Below, in pieces: positions 1 through 8,839 of a stretch of DNA of 58,514 nt (positions are counted from its first letter, which is position 1; each line of letters opens with the position of its first letter). A model generated the notes under the pieces. That model did not search any database, was not told the origin of the DNA, and was given only the letters and a program-made list of their open reading frames with translations. Both the position numbers and the translations under genes were made by a program. Source of the stretch: CAYYAQ01 sp964469555 (lineage in GTDB: Bacteria > Planctomycetota > UBA1135 > UBA2386). Location of the stretch: positions 1 through 58,514 of the forward strand of contig CAYYAQ010000011.1 of assembly GCA_964469555.1 (NCBI GenBank), written 5' to 3'.

Positions 1-339
1 ATCGACTGGGCTGCGGATCAACCGGCACGCGTTGTCGCCGGCGCCGAAGGAAGGACCCGCGGTAGTCTGCGGCTCGCATCCCGCGCCCACGAGGATCACA
101 ACAACGAACAGCAAGTCGACCCGGAGTCTGCCCTCGACCTCACCGTCGCCGCCTCGGCGACCGGCGGCAAGAGCGTGCCGGCTGCCGGCGCTTCCGCGGC
201 AGTTCTGTCGACCGGCGGCGGGACCCGACCGCTGACTCTGCAGCGGCTGTGGCCACTGTGCCTGTTGCTTGCACTCTTCTGTTACCTGGGCGACCTGGTC
301 TGGCGCCGCCGCCCGCGACGCGTGGGAGCTTCGACATGA
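1..339 (+). CDS. 3' end of a membrane-anchored protein (5' part outside window)
   Basis: An open frame runs from the first base to TGA at 337-339. The 112 visible residues are Ala/Gly/Thr-rich and end in one hydrophobic segment (around LWPLCLLLALFCYLGDLVW) followed by an Arg-rich tail (RRRPRR), so this is a C-terminal membrane anchor with a basic cytoplasmic end. Its stop overlaps the ATG of the next gene as ATGA (336-339), implying translational coupling. Similar single-helix tails end some planctomycete VWA or glutamine-amidotransferase-like membrane proteins, but nothing in the visible part proves that identity. That it is a coding 3' end is fairly certain; its function is unknown. Confidence 0.6.
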   Translation: MDWAADQPARVVAGAEGRTRGSLRLASRAHEDHNNEQQVDPESALDLTVAASATGGKSVPAAGASAAVLSTGGGTRPLTLQRLWPLCLLLALFCYLGDLVWRRRPRRVGAST

Positions 340-3300
340 AAAAGCGGAATCTCCGAAGACACTCGATCTGGACCCTCGCGCTCTCGATCTTCGTCGTCGC
401 CGATGGCGCATCGGCACAAGCTGTCTCGAAACCGGCGGGCCTCGATCCCGCCATCGTCGCGAAGATCGATGCGCTCCTGACCCAGCTCGCGGACAAGAAC
501 GCGAGCGTCGATTCGACCGACGCCGCTCGCGACCTGATCTGGCGACGCTGCGCCATCCGTCACGGAGGTTTCGGTCCGCTGTTTCGCGATCTCGCGGCAC
601 GGCGCGCCACGAAACTCCCGCGCTCGCAAGACCTCCGGCTGATCCGCGTCCACGCGCATTACCTGCGTCGGCTCGGCGACCTGAATGACGCGCGGCGGAT
701 GCTCGACAAGATCGAGATCGCGGAAGAGACCGTAGCCGACGCCCTCGCGAAGGCCGATGTCCTCGACGCGCTCGGGAGTGATGACGCCGCGTTGCTCGCT
801 TACGACAGGCTGCTCGCGAAGAAACTCGCACCGGCACTGCAAAACAGGATCCTCCTGCGCAAGGCCCTGATCGGTGGCAAGGCGAAGCCAGCAGCCCCTG
901 CGGCACGGCCAGGGCAACGACCGCTCAAGCCGATTCGAACGATCAGGCGCGCCAAAGCCCTGCCCTTGCGACCGGGCACGAAGGCGAAGCCGGTGGCGAG
1001 GTCGGTGGCGAAGCCGGTGGCGAGGTCGGTGGCGAAGCCGGTGGCGAAGCTGGTGGCGAAGCCCCAGTCGCCGCTCGCGAAGTTCGCCTCGCAACCGAAC
1101 CTCGACAGGGCGCTGAAGAACCAGGCGGCCGTCATCCTCGCGTTGACGGGGGAACAGAAGGACGCGATCCGGGTCTTCGTTCCCGAAGGCAAGGATACCG
1201 CCAGATTTCGTCAGGAGGTGCGCATCGCCGAATGGGCGATCGAGGGCGGCGTCTACAAGAAGGCACAGGAGTCCGCGTGGGTCGCGGTGCGCAACGCCAA
1301 GCTCAAACGCGACCGCCGCTACGCGCTCACCGTCCTGGTCGAGGCATACCGCCGAGACAAGAAACTCGACGTGCTAATCGATCGGTTCGCGAAATCCAAG
1401 GACCTCGACATCCAATCACGGGAGACATGGATCGATCTGCTGCGCGAACGCGGCAAAGTCGACGAAGCGCTGAGGCTCTTCCGCGAGTCCAAGAAGGGAG
1501 TGTTCACCGCCGACATGCGCCGCGAGCTCCTCGAGATCTGCCGCGAGGCGAACAAGGATGGGATCCTCGAGGCCGCCTACAAGAAACTCACGGTCGCCGA
1601 ACCACGGTTCCTCGAGTGGCGCGAGGGACTGGCGAGGTTCTACCTCGAGCGCGGTCGCCGCGAGGACGCGCTCGACACCTGGCGCACCTACCTCGACATC
1701 ACGGACGACAACCGCTACCGCATGGCGGCCGCGGCGAGCTTGATGTCGCTCGGACTCGACGGGCTCGCGATCGAGTTCGCGAACGTGTGCATGAAGACCG
1801 GGGCTCGCGACCGCGAGTCGGCGCTGATGTTCCTGTTCGAACTGCACAAGGACCGCGGGCGCCACAAGGAAGCCGCGGAGGCCCTCAAAGAGCTCGATCG
1901 ACGGGCCTCGCCCCGGTCGGGCATCCGCAAGGAACTGGCCGACGCGTGGGCGCGACTCGGCGACAAGAAGAAGGCCGTCGAAATCCTGAAGAAGCTCTTC
2001 GAAACCCTCGGCGACGAGACGACTCCGGACACGCGCATGAAGCTGGCGTTGATGCTCTCCGAGGTCGGCGAAGAGGACAAGGCGCTCGACCACTGGCAAT
2101 CGATGTTGCGCAAGATCAACTCGGTGCCCCGACGACGCTACGTGGAAGAGCGATTGATGGCGGTCGCGTCTCGCCTCGGCAAGCTCGCCAAGATCGCGAT
2201 TCGTCTCGAGAAGAAGCTCATCGCCGGCACCGCCGACGACCGGGACGCCGGACTGCTCGTCCGCCTCTACATCCAGGTAAACGACCCGGTGTCTGCGACT
2301 GAGATCATCCAGGAGCACATGGCCAAGTCCGGCAAGAAGCCGATCGAAGTCCTCACCGAGAAAGCGCGCGTGTTCCAGTCCTGCGAGGACTACTACAACT
2401 ACGAGCTGGTCATCCAGGAGTTGATGAAGGTCGACCCCGAGGGACGCCCCGACTATCTGCGTCAGCTCGCGATGAGCAACATGGAGCGCGGCCAGCGACG
2501 GGAGGCCCGCGAGATCCTTGCGCAGCTCAAGGCCGAAGAGGCCAATTCGATCAGCGACGAATTCGAAGCCGGCGTCCTCGCGCTCGCGGGCATGCGCACC
2601 CAAGCCCTCGAAGCGTACCGGCGCGGCATCGCAAAGTACCCGGAGCGCATCGACACGTTCCTTCTCCTGTCGAACATCCAGAAGCAACTCGGCAGGCACG
2701 AGCGCTCCGCCGGGATGTTCCAGCACCTCGCCGCCACCGCCGAAAAGGACGATCTGTTCACGATCGCGATCGACGGCATCCTCAACATGCGCGACGGTCG
2801 CGCCAACCTCGGCGCACCCAACCGACTCGTCGAATGGGCGCGACGCGTCGTGATCGAGCGGGTCGCGCGCCGACCGAACAAGCTCTACCTGCTGCGCCTC
2901 GTCGCCGATCTCTCGGATGAACTGAACGACACGGCCATGGCGATCCGCGCGCTCAAGACCGCGGTGCCCGTTGCCGGCGAACAGCGGACGCATATCCTGC
3001 GCGAGCTGATGACGATGACGAAGAACCTGTCGATCCCGAGCCACCTGCGCAACAGGCCCGCGTTCAGTCGGATCAACATGGGCCAGAACCCGCAGCAGGA
3101 TCGACCCGCCCACCCCGACCTCCTGATGTTCGGTCGACGCATCCTCGGCCAGGGCGAGCTCGTCCCACCGCAGACGTACCTCGAACTCGGCTCAGCGTTC
3201 CTGAACGCGGGCGAAGTGCAGAACGCGACCAAGACGTTCAACCAAGCCAGCCAACTACCGGAGTTCGCGGAGCTGCGGCGGCAGTTCGCCAGGGCATTCG

Positions 3301-6300
3301 AAGAGGCGGGATATCCAAAGGAAGCCCAGCGCATCTACGAACAGATCCTGAGCGTGGACAACGGCGACGCGGGACTCGTCACGAAGGTCGGGGAACTGCT
3401 CGAGCAGACGGGCCGCGATGACGCGGCGCTCGGTCTCTACAAACACGGCCTCGATCTGCTGCTCGGACGCAGTATCTTCGTGAAGACGGGCGTGAAGAAG
3501 GCAGGCGACAAGCCCAAGGTCATCAACCCGCGCCTCTACATGCCCGGCAATCGGAACACCGACGACTGGCAGCGGCACGAAGTGTGGTTGGTCCAGGGGC
3601 TACTCGCGACGCTCACCGAGGAGTCAGCAAACACGTTCCTCTCGGACCAGCGCAAAGTGATCGCTACGGAACTCGCGCGCTCCGCAGCGGAACGCCAGGA
3701 TGGCCGCATCGCCGCCGACGCAAAGCTCTCACACCACACCCGGCTGTATCGAAGGGTCACGCTCTTCCGGCGCGTTGCCGCCGCATTCGGCGACATCGAG
3801 GTCGTAGACGAACTCGACGGCAAGTTGCTCGCGCAGTTCGTGAAAGACAACACGTTACTGGAAGAAGCCGTGCGCTTCCGACTGAACTGGGGTTTCGTCT
3901 TCTCGGCGCGCAGGCTGATCGCCTCGAGCGATCGACCGGAGAATGAACAGAAGAGACTCCGACTCCTCACCGGTGGGACGAGTGCAGGTGAGACCCCGGG
4001 CATCGTCTCCGCCGCCGAGGCCGCGGGCCTGCTGCTCCCCATGCTCGTCGACGGCCAGGACGACGCGGCCAAGATCCTGCTCGAACGACTCTCGCTCTCC
4101 ACGGGCGACAAGAGCGCGCTCGAACACATGCCGATGCTCGTCGGCGCCGCGACCTACCTCCGCGACGCTGACCTCACCCTGACGCTGTGCCGACACTGGC
4201 TCAACCTCGGCATCAAGCAATCACCGGGCACGATGTACGGAACCGTCGAATCGATTCTGCGGCAGGGTCGGAGGATGCTCGACAAGTCTCAACTCAGGAG
4301 CCTCACCGAACACCTGCTCACGCAGGTCGTGGAGAACCCCGACACGTTCACGGTCTTCCTGCGCCGCCTCCCCCAACTGCGCGAGAAGGCTGGATCGGAC
4401 TTCTTGACGCGCGACCAGATCGAGAAACTGATCAAGAGTCGTCTCGACGCGAGCGACCGTTACCTCTTCGGAATCGAAGACCTGTTCGTTCTGCTCGCCG
4501 CGGAAGATCGTTCGCCCGTGCTGCGGTCCGTGTGGAACCGCCTCCCGAAGTCGCGGCGCGCGTACTTCCTGCTGCGCCTGGTCTCGGTCCTCGACAACGA
4601 GTTCGAAAAGGGATTCAGCGACTTCCTCGCCGCGGGCTTCAAGCAGGCTCTCACCGAGTCGGACGACAAACGCATACTCGGCTTTCAGGTCGACAACCTC
4701 GCCGACTCCGGCAAGGTCAATATCGGTCTGCGATTGCAGTTCGTCGAGGCGATGGTCGCGAGCGGAGAGTCGGGCATTCGGATGCAAGGCGGACATGCCA
4801 TTTTGCTGATGAAGCTCGGCCGGAAGGATGAAGCACTCGCGGTCTTCAAGAAGGTCCTCGCCGCGACATACCCCGAGTCGGGTCGGACGGCGGACCCGAT
4901 GGCGCGGAGCGTCTACCACCGACTCACCCGCTCACTCGGCAAGGAGCACGGCGACGCCCTGATCGGAGCCTTCGACCTGCTGGAGAAAGAGCGCAAGCCG
5001 AGCGTCGCGATGACGAACAACCGCCTCTCTCTGCTGCGACAAATCGGACGAACGGAGAACATCCTCGAGGCTCTCGAAGCGGCGGTGAAGAAGCACCCGA
5101 AGCAAGCGAGCCTCCGCCTGCAACTGACTCGCGAGCTCCAGACACGCGGCGAAAAGAGCAAGGCGCTGGCGATTCAGAACAAGGCACTTTCAGAGAACGA
5201 GAAAGACAATGCGCTCCGTGCACGCATCGTTTCCGCCTGGCGGGCCTTGCGGAATCCGGTGCGGGCCCTCGCGCTTCGCACTGCCGGCGAGCCGTTCCAA
5301 CCGAAGCTGCCGCCCGTGACAGCCCCGGCGGTCGTCGCGGCACCCGCTGCGAAGAAGAAGGACCGCACGCCACCGGCGACGCTCGTGGCGGTGAAGAAGG
5401 CGTTCGACGCGAAGGACGAGACCGCTGCACTCCACACGTTCCGGAGATTGTGGCGCAGGTTCAGCCCCATCGTACCCAACCCGTACGGCAGCATCTTCTA
5501 CCCGCGCGGACTCGGCGCGCAACTCGTGTGGCCATCCGAGAAGAAGAAAGAGAAGCCGAAACCCAAGGAGCCGAAGGAGAAGGTCAAGCGCGGTCGCGGT
5601 GGACTTCCCGAGTTGTTCACGCGGGCGCTCACCGAGAAGGAGAAGAAACGGGGGCGCATCCGACAACCCTCCCGCTACCACCGCGGAGTGGACTTTGCCG
5701 ACCCGAACCAGAAACCAGAGGACATCGTGCCAGCGCAAGCGGTCCTCACCAAGACCGACGCCGGTCGCGCCGAGGTCATGCGTCAGTTGCGCAGCATGCC
5801 CCACACCGATCTCGGCAATGTCGCCGCCCGCGACATCTACGTCGCGCTCGCCGCCGCGTCGGTCGTCAGGGACGGACGCGAGAAGGTGATCACCGACCTC
5901 CTCGACCGCGAGAAAGCCGGGAAGTGCGGCAAGGTCGACTACGGCATGCTCTCAGCCCTGCTCGACGACATCGGCAAGTCCTCCCCCGAAAGCATCGAGC
6001 AGAGCCTGCGCGGCCTCACGGCAAACCTGAATCCGGGCGACGAGAACCAGGTCCGCCGCCTCGCCCGCCTTCACGCGCGGACCGGCGACCCGGGCAAGGC
6101 CGCGACGCTCTACCGCTGGTGCGCGTTGCTTTCCGGCGTGAATCGACCGCCGTACTTCTTCTACCAGGGACGCGACGACCTGCTGGACGAGGTCATGAAG
6201 AGCCTGTCGGGCGACGAACGCGTGCAGGCAGTGCAGGACATCCTGACGTACCAGGATCCCGGCGAATACAACCGCGACATGCACTTGACGATCGTGCTCC

Positions 6301-7190
6301 AGACATGGAACGACCTTCTCCCACCGGAAAAGGCGATCGAAAAGAGCCGCCGCACCCTCGGCGAGGTCACGAACACGGAGATGTTGCCGCTGCGGATGTC
6401 GTGCAAGCTCGCGACCCGCATGCACGCTCGTGCAGGGGAACTGGACGCCGCCACTCGATGCCTCGAGTTCGCGCTCTGCAAGCTGCCCGCGCCGGCGAAC
6501 ACGCGGTTTCCGTTCTACGCGACGCAGTTCGAGCGACCGGGCTACGCGTCCACGACCGACATCGTCCTGTTCTTCCCCAAGGACATGTCCGGCTTCAAGG
6601 ATCCCGCCGGGTGGCTCGAGCGCGCCGCCGCGAAGATCGAGGAGTGGCGCAAGGCCGACCGCCTCCAGGAACGCCTTCCCTTGCAGATGCTCTGCGTGCT
6701 CGCATTGAGACTGCACGACAACGGTCGCACCGGCGTCGCACGGGGCATGGTCCCGACGATTCGCGAGCTCGCCGGCGTTCGACCCGACGACCTGCTCTGG
6801 GCGGCGGACGTCGCCAGGACGGTCGGTGACCCGAAGACGGCTGGCGACATCGAACGAAAGCTATTCGACGCCGAGCGCCTGCACGTCGAACGCGTCCCCG
6901 AGGTCGTGGGTCGGATCCTCGCGGCAGAAGGCGCCGACGCAGTGCTCCTCGCCGGCGAGAAGGCAGCGGCCTACACGCTACACCCGGACCTTCTCGACCA
7001 TCTGGTCCAGGCGGCGACGGACGCGGGCAAGCTCGAACGCGCTACCCACTGGAAGAAGGTCCGGGCCGACGCCGAGCAGGCGCACAAGACCCTCGAGGAA
7101 CAGGACAAGAAGCGGAAGGAAGAGGCTGAGCGCCGCGCCAAAGAGGTCAAGCGATTGGCAGAGGAAGCCAAGAACAAGCGGAAGAAGTGA
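336..7190 (+). CDS. giant secreted TPR-repeat protein
   Basis: Start ATG 336 is preferred over an in-frame start at 249. It gives a clean signal peptide (MKKRN, a hydrophobic core, then ASAQA), has GGGAG a few bases upstream, and overlaps the preceding stop as ATGA. The product is about 2284 residues, almost entirely alpha-helical TPR-like pairs rich in Leu/Ala/Arg/Lys (for example around residues 60-170 and 400-1150). A Lys/Pro/Ala/Val low-complexity linker near residues 215-245 is encoded by a 24-bp tandem repeat. A second Lys/Pro-rich linker lies in the last third, and the C-terminus is a charged helix rich in Lys and Glu. No catalytic motif is visible. It is probably an exported scaffold. 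Coupling to a membrane protein upstream suggests the two act together at the envelope. Confidence 0.8.
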   Translation: MKKRNLRRHSIWTLALSIFVVADGASAQAVSKPAGLDPAIVAKIDALLTQLADKNASVDSTDAARDLIWRRCAIRHGGFGPLFRDLAARRATKLPRSQDLRLIRVHAHYLRRLGDLNDARRMLDKIEIAEETVADALAKADVLDALGSDDAALLAYDRLLAKKLAPALQNRILLRKALIGGKAKPAAPAARPGQRPLKPIRTIRRAKALPLRPGTKAKPVARSVAKPVARSVAKPVAKLVAKPQSPLAKFASQPNLDRALKNQAAVILALTGEQKDAIRVFVPEGKDTARFRQEVRIAEWAIEGGVYKKAQESAWVAVRNAKLKRDRRYALTVLVEAYRRDKKLDVLIDRFAKSKDLDIQSRETWIDLLRERGKVDEALRLFRESKKGVFTADMRRELLEICREANKDGILEAAYKKLTVAEPRFLEWREGLARFYLERGRREDALDTWRTYLDITDDNRYRMAAAASLMSLGLDGLAIEFANVCMKTGARDRESALMFLFELHKDRGRHKEAAEALKELDRRASPRSGIRKELADAWARLGDKKKAVEILKKLFETLGDETTPDTRMKLALMLSEVGEEDKALDHWQSMLRKINSVPRRRYVEERLMAVASRLGKLAKIAIRLEKKLIAGTADDRDAGLLVRLYIQVNDPVSATEIIQEHMAKSGKKPIEVLTEKARVFQSCEDYYNYELVIQELMKVDPEGRPDYLRQLAMSNMERGQRREAREILAQLKAEEANSISDEFEAGVLALAGMRTQALEAYRRGIAKYPERIDTFLLLSNIQKQLGRHERSAGMFQHLAATAEKDDLFTIAIDGILNMRDGRANLGAPNRLVEWARRVVIERVARRPNKLYLLRLVADLSDELNDTAMAIRALKTAVPVAGEQRTHILRELMTMTKNLSIPSHLRNRPAFSRINMGQNPQQDRPAHPDLLMFGRRILGQGELVPPQTYLELGSAFLNAGEVQNATKTFNQASQLPEFAELRRQFARAFEEAGYPKEAQRIYEQILSVDNGDAGLVTKVGELLEQTGRDDAALGLYKHGLDLLLGRSIFVKTGVKKAGDKPKVINPRLYMPGNRNTDDWQRHEVWLVQGLLATLTEESANTFLSDQRKVIATELARSAAERQDGRIAADAKLSHHTRLYRRVTLFRRVAAAFGDIEVVDELDGKLLAQFVKDNTLLEEAVRFRLNWGFVFSARRLIASSDRPENEQKRLRLLTGGTSAGETPGIVSAAEAAGLLLPMLVDGQDDAAKILLERLSLSTGDKSALEHMPMLVGAATYLRDADLTLTLCRHWLNLGIKQSPGTMYGTVESILRQGRRMLDKSQLRSLTEHLLTQVVENPDTFTVFLRRLPQLREKAGSDFLTRDQIEKLIKSRLDASDRYLFGIEDLFVLLAAEDRSPVLRSVWNRLPKSRRAYFLLRLVSVLDNEFEKGFSDFLAAGFKQALTESDDKRILGFQVDNLADSGKVNIGLRLQFVEAMVASGESGIRMQGGHAILLMKLGRKDEALAVFKKVLAATYPESGRTADPMARSVYHRLTRSLGKEHGDALIGAFDLLEKERKPSVAMTNNRLSLLRQIGRTENILEALEAAVKKHPKQASLRLQLTRELQTRGEKSKALAIQNKALSENEKDNALRARIVSAWRALRNPVRALALRTAGEPFQPKLPPVTAPAVVAAPAAKKKDRTPPATLVAVKKAFDAKDETAALHTFRRLWRRFSPIVPNPYGSIFYPRGLGAQLVWPSEKKKEKPKPKEPKEKVKRGRGGLPELFTRALTEKEKKRGRIRQPSRYHRGVDFADPNQKPEDIVPAQAVLTKTDAGRAEVMRQLRSMPHTDLGNVAARDIYVALAAASVVRDGREKVITDLLDREKAGKCGKVDYGMLSALLDDIGKSSPESIEQSLRGLTANLNPGDENQVRRLARLHARTGDPGKAATLYRWCALLSGVNRPPYFFYQGRDDLLDEVMKSLSGDERVQAVQDILTYQDPGEYNRDMHLTIVLQTWNDLLPPEKAIEKSRRTLGEVTNTEMLPLRMSCKLATRMHARAGELDAATRCLEFALCKLPAPANTRFPFYATQFERPGYASTTDIVLFFPKDMSGFKDPAGWLERAAAKIEEWRKADRLQERLPLQMLCVLALRLHDNGRTGVARGMVPTIRELAGVRPDDLLWAADVARTVGDPKTAGDIERKLFDAERLHVERVPEVVGRILAAEGADAVLLAGEKAAAYTLHPDLLDHLVQAATDAGKLERATHWKKVRADAEQAHKTLEEQDKKRKEEAERRAKEVKRLAEEAKNKRKK
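984..1063 (+). repeat. 24-bp coding tandem repeat in the TPR gene
   Basis: A 24-bp unit (gcgaagccggtggcgaggtc plus ggtg) occurs at 984-1007 and 1008-1031. Two 12-bp half units and a partial one follow to 1063. It encodes Ala-Lys-Pro-Val-Ala-Arg-Ser-Val type repeats in a basic linker. The period is a multiple of three, so copy-number change would keep the frame. Confidence 0.85.
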
Positions 7191-7330
7191 CGCGGGCGTC
7201 GGGATGGCTGCCGGATCGCAATGACTGACCCGACCTGAGGGTCCGAGGACGTGGCGTGGCGCGGATTCCCCGGCCTCAAGCTCGAGGGTGAGGGAGCACC
7301 ACGCGACGAACAACGTGCCGGAAACAACCG

Positions 7331-7864
7331 CTAGCCCTGACTCGCTTCCCCGCTCTTCTCTTTCAGCGTCTGCGCGCGTAGCTTGGATCTCGTTTCTTCG
7401 CGCCGGGACAGTTCCGCGAGGTACGCCTCGTCGAGGAACTCGTGGACGTCGTCCAGATCGTCGAAGGTCATCGGCTGGTAGTCGCCCGTCTGGGAACGTT
7501 CGACTTCCACGGCGAACGCGCGCACGACGGCGCGGTGCAGTTCGATGCGGCACGCGCTGTTGATCGGATGAGCCAGGTCGGCGTGCAGCTTGGCGCGTCC
7601 CCGCTCATCGCGAGGCGCGCGATTCGAATCCAACTGGGCACCGCACTCGTTGCAATAACTGGCCGCCAGGCCGTTCTTGCCTCCACAGCTCCCGCACTTG
7701 TCCGACAACTTGCGGCTCGGCATCGCGACGAAAGGCCCCTTCGCCCCTTCGATGATCTTCAGATCTCTGACAACGAATGCGTTGTCGATGGTCACGCTGC
7801 AGTAGCCCCTGAGCTTGTTGCGCGGGTCCATCGTCAGCTTGACGCGGATTTCTGTAATGTTCAT
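7331..7864 (-). CDS. spoVG: SpoVG family protein with zinc-ribbon insertion
   Basis: The N-terminus MNITEIRVKL, then FVVRDLKIIEG and GPFVAMPSRK, is the SpoVG signature. SpoVG is a small nucleic-acid-binding regulator, affecting septation and sporulation in Firmicutes and other processes elsewhere. After the MPSRK motif there is a CxxC...CxxC zinc ribbon (C57, C60, C71, C74) absent from the ~95-residue Bacillus protein. A long charged C-terminal helix brings the total to 177 residues. The gene lies 18 nt downstream of ispE on the same strand; ispE and spoVG are also close neighbours in Bacillus. Regulation is probably shared with the upstream pssA-folK/panC-ispE run. Confidence 0.9.
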   Translation of the reverse strand: MNITEIRVKLTMDPRNKLRGYCSVTIDNAFVVRDLKIIEGAKGPFVAMPSRKLSDKCGSCGGKNGLAASYCNECGAQLDSNRAPRDERGRAKLHADLAHPINSACRIELHRAVVRAFAVEVERSQTGDYQPMTFDDLDDVHEFLDEAYLAELSRREETRSKLRAQTLKEKSGEASQG

Positions 7865-7882
7865 CTGGTCCCCTTCGCGGTG

Positions 7883-8839
7883 TCAGTTTGCTCCCGGAGA
7901 GTCGCTGGGTGGAATCGACGCGACTCGCGGATCACCGGGAGGTGCATGGCTCGTCTCGGTATGCAGCAAGGTCACTGCCTGATCCCGCAGTGGCGCGAGC
8001 CGTTCGATCGCCGCCGCGCACTCCGCCTCGCCGCCAAGAGCGACGAAGAAGGTCGAACCGCTGCCGGACATCCTTACCTCGGGATATCCGTCGGCAGCCA
8101 CTCGATCACGGAACTCTGCCAACTCCGGGTGCAGTTGCAGGGCGGACGCTTCTAAATCGTTCGGAAAACCCGTTGCCACGGCTATTTCCTTGATATCGGG
8201 GATCTTACCGCCGCGGATGCTACGCGGGGGGTGGCGGGGGGTCAATTGCGCCCCATGGTTTTTGTAGATCGCCCCGGTGGAAGTGCCCGTCCGCGGCATG
8301 ATTAGGACGAAGTGGAGATGTGGTCCACCGGCGAGGGGCAGGAGGTCCGTGCCCGTCCCCCAACCTAGCTGGGTCCCGCCCCGCAGGAAGAACGGCACGT
8401 CGGACCCGAGTTCGCAGGCGACCGCGTGGAGCGTGCGATCGTCGAGGGGGCCACCGTGCAGCGCATTCAGCAGGCGCAACGCCGCTGCCGCGTCCGAGCT
8501 GCCGCCGCCGAGTCCACCACCCGCGGGGATGCGCTTCGTCAGGTGGAAGCGGACGCCGGCGGCACCCTCGGCGACCTGGCGCGCCGCCGCGAAGAACCCG
8601 CGGGCCGCGCGGCACACGAGGTTGTCCTCCCCGACCGCGACCGGCAGTCCGGTCGCGATCTCGCTCGCGTCGACGACCAGCTCGATGCCTTCGCCCGCGG
8701 TCTCGGCGATCAGCGTGTCGCAGAGCGTCAGCGACTGGAGGATCGTCTCGACTTCGTGGTAGCCATCTTCGCGCCGGTCGAGCACGGCCAGGTAGAGGTT
8801 GATCTTCGCCGGCGCGTCCAGTGCCAGAGCGGTCATCAT
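7883..8839 (-). CDS. ispE: 4-diphosphocytidyl-2-C-methyl-D-erythritol kinase
   Basis: IspE phosphorylates CDP-methylerythritol in the non-mevalonate (MEP) isoprenoid pathway. The product has the N-terminal APAKINLYL motif of the GHMP kinase fold. The ATP-binding glycine loop with GGGLGGGSSDAAA lies near residues 107-119, and a late SGSGSTFF motif is present. The length of 318 residues is slightly above the usual ~290-300 because of a Pro/Ser-rich tail. Two consecutive Met codons open the frame: the first (8839) overlaps the stop of folK-panC as ATGA, and the second (8836) is an equally possible start. Cytoplasmic housekeeping enzyme in a tightly packed minus-strand operon. Confidence 0.95.
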   Translation of the reverse strand: MMTALALDAPAKINLYLAVLDRREDGYHEVETILQSLTLCDTLIAETAGEGIELVVDASEIATGLPVAVGEDNLVCRAARGFFAAARQVAEGAAGVRFHLTKRIPAGGGLGGGSSDAAAALRLLNALHGGPLDDRTLHAVACELGSDVPFFLRGGTQLGWGTGTDLLPLAGGPHLHFVLIMPRTGTSTGAIYKNHGAQLTPRHPPRSIRGGKIPDIKEIAVATGFPNDLEASALQLHPELAEFRDRVAADGYPEVRMSGSGSTFFVALGGEAECAAAIERLAPLRDQAVTLLHTETSHAPPGDPRVASIPPSDSPGAN

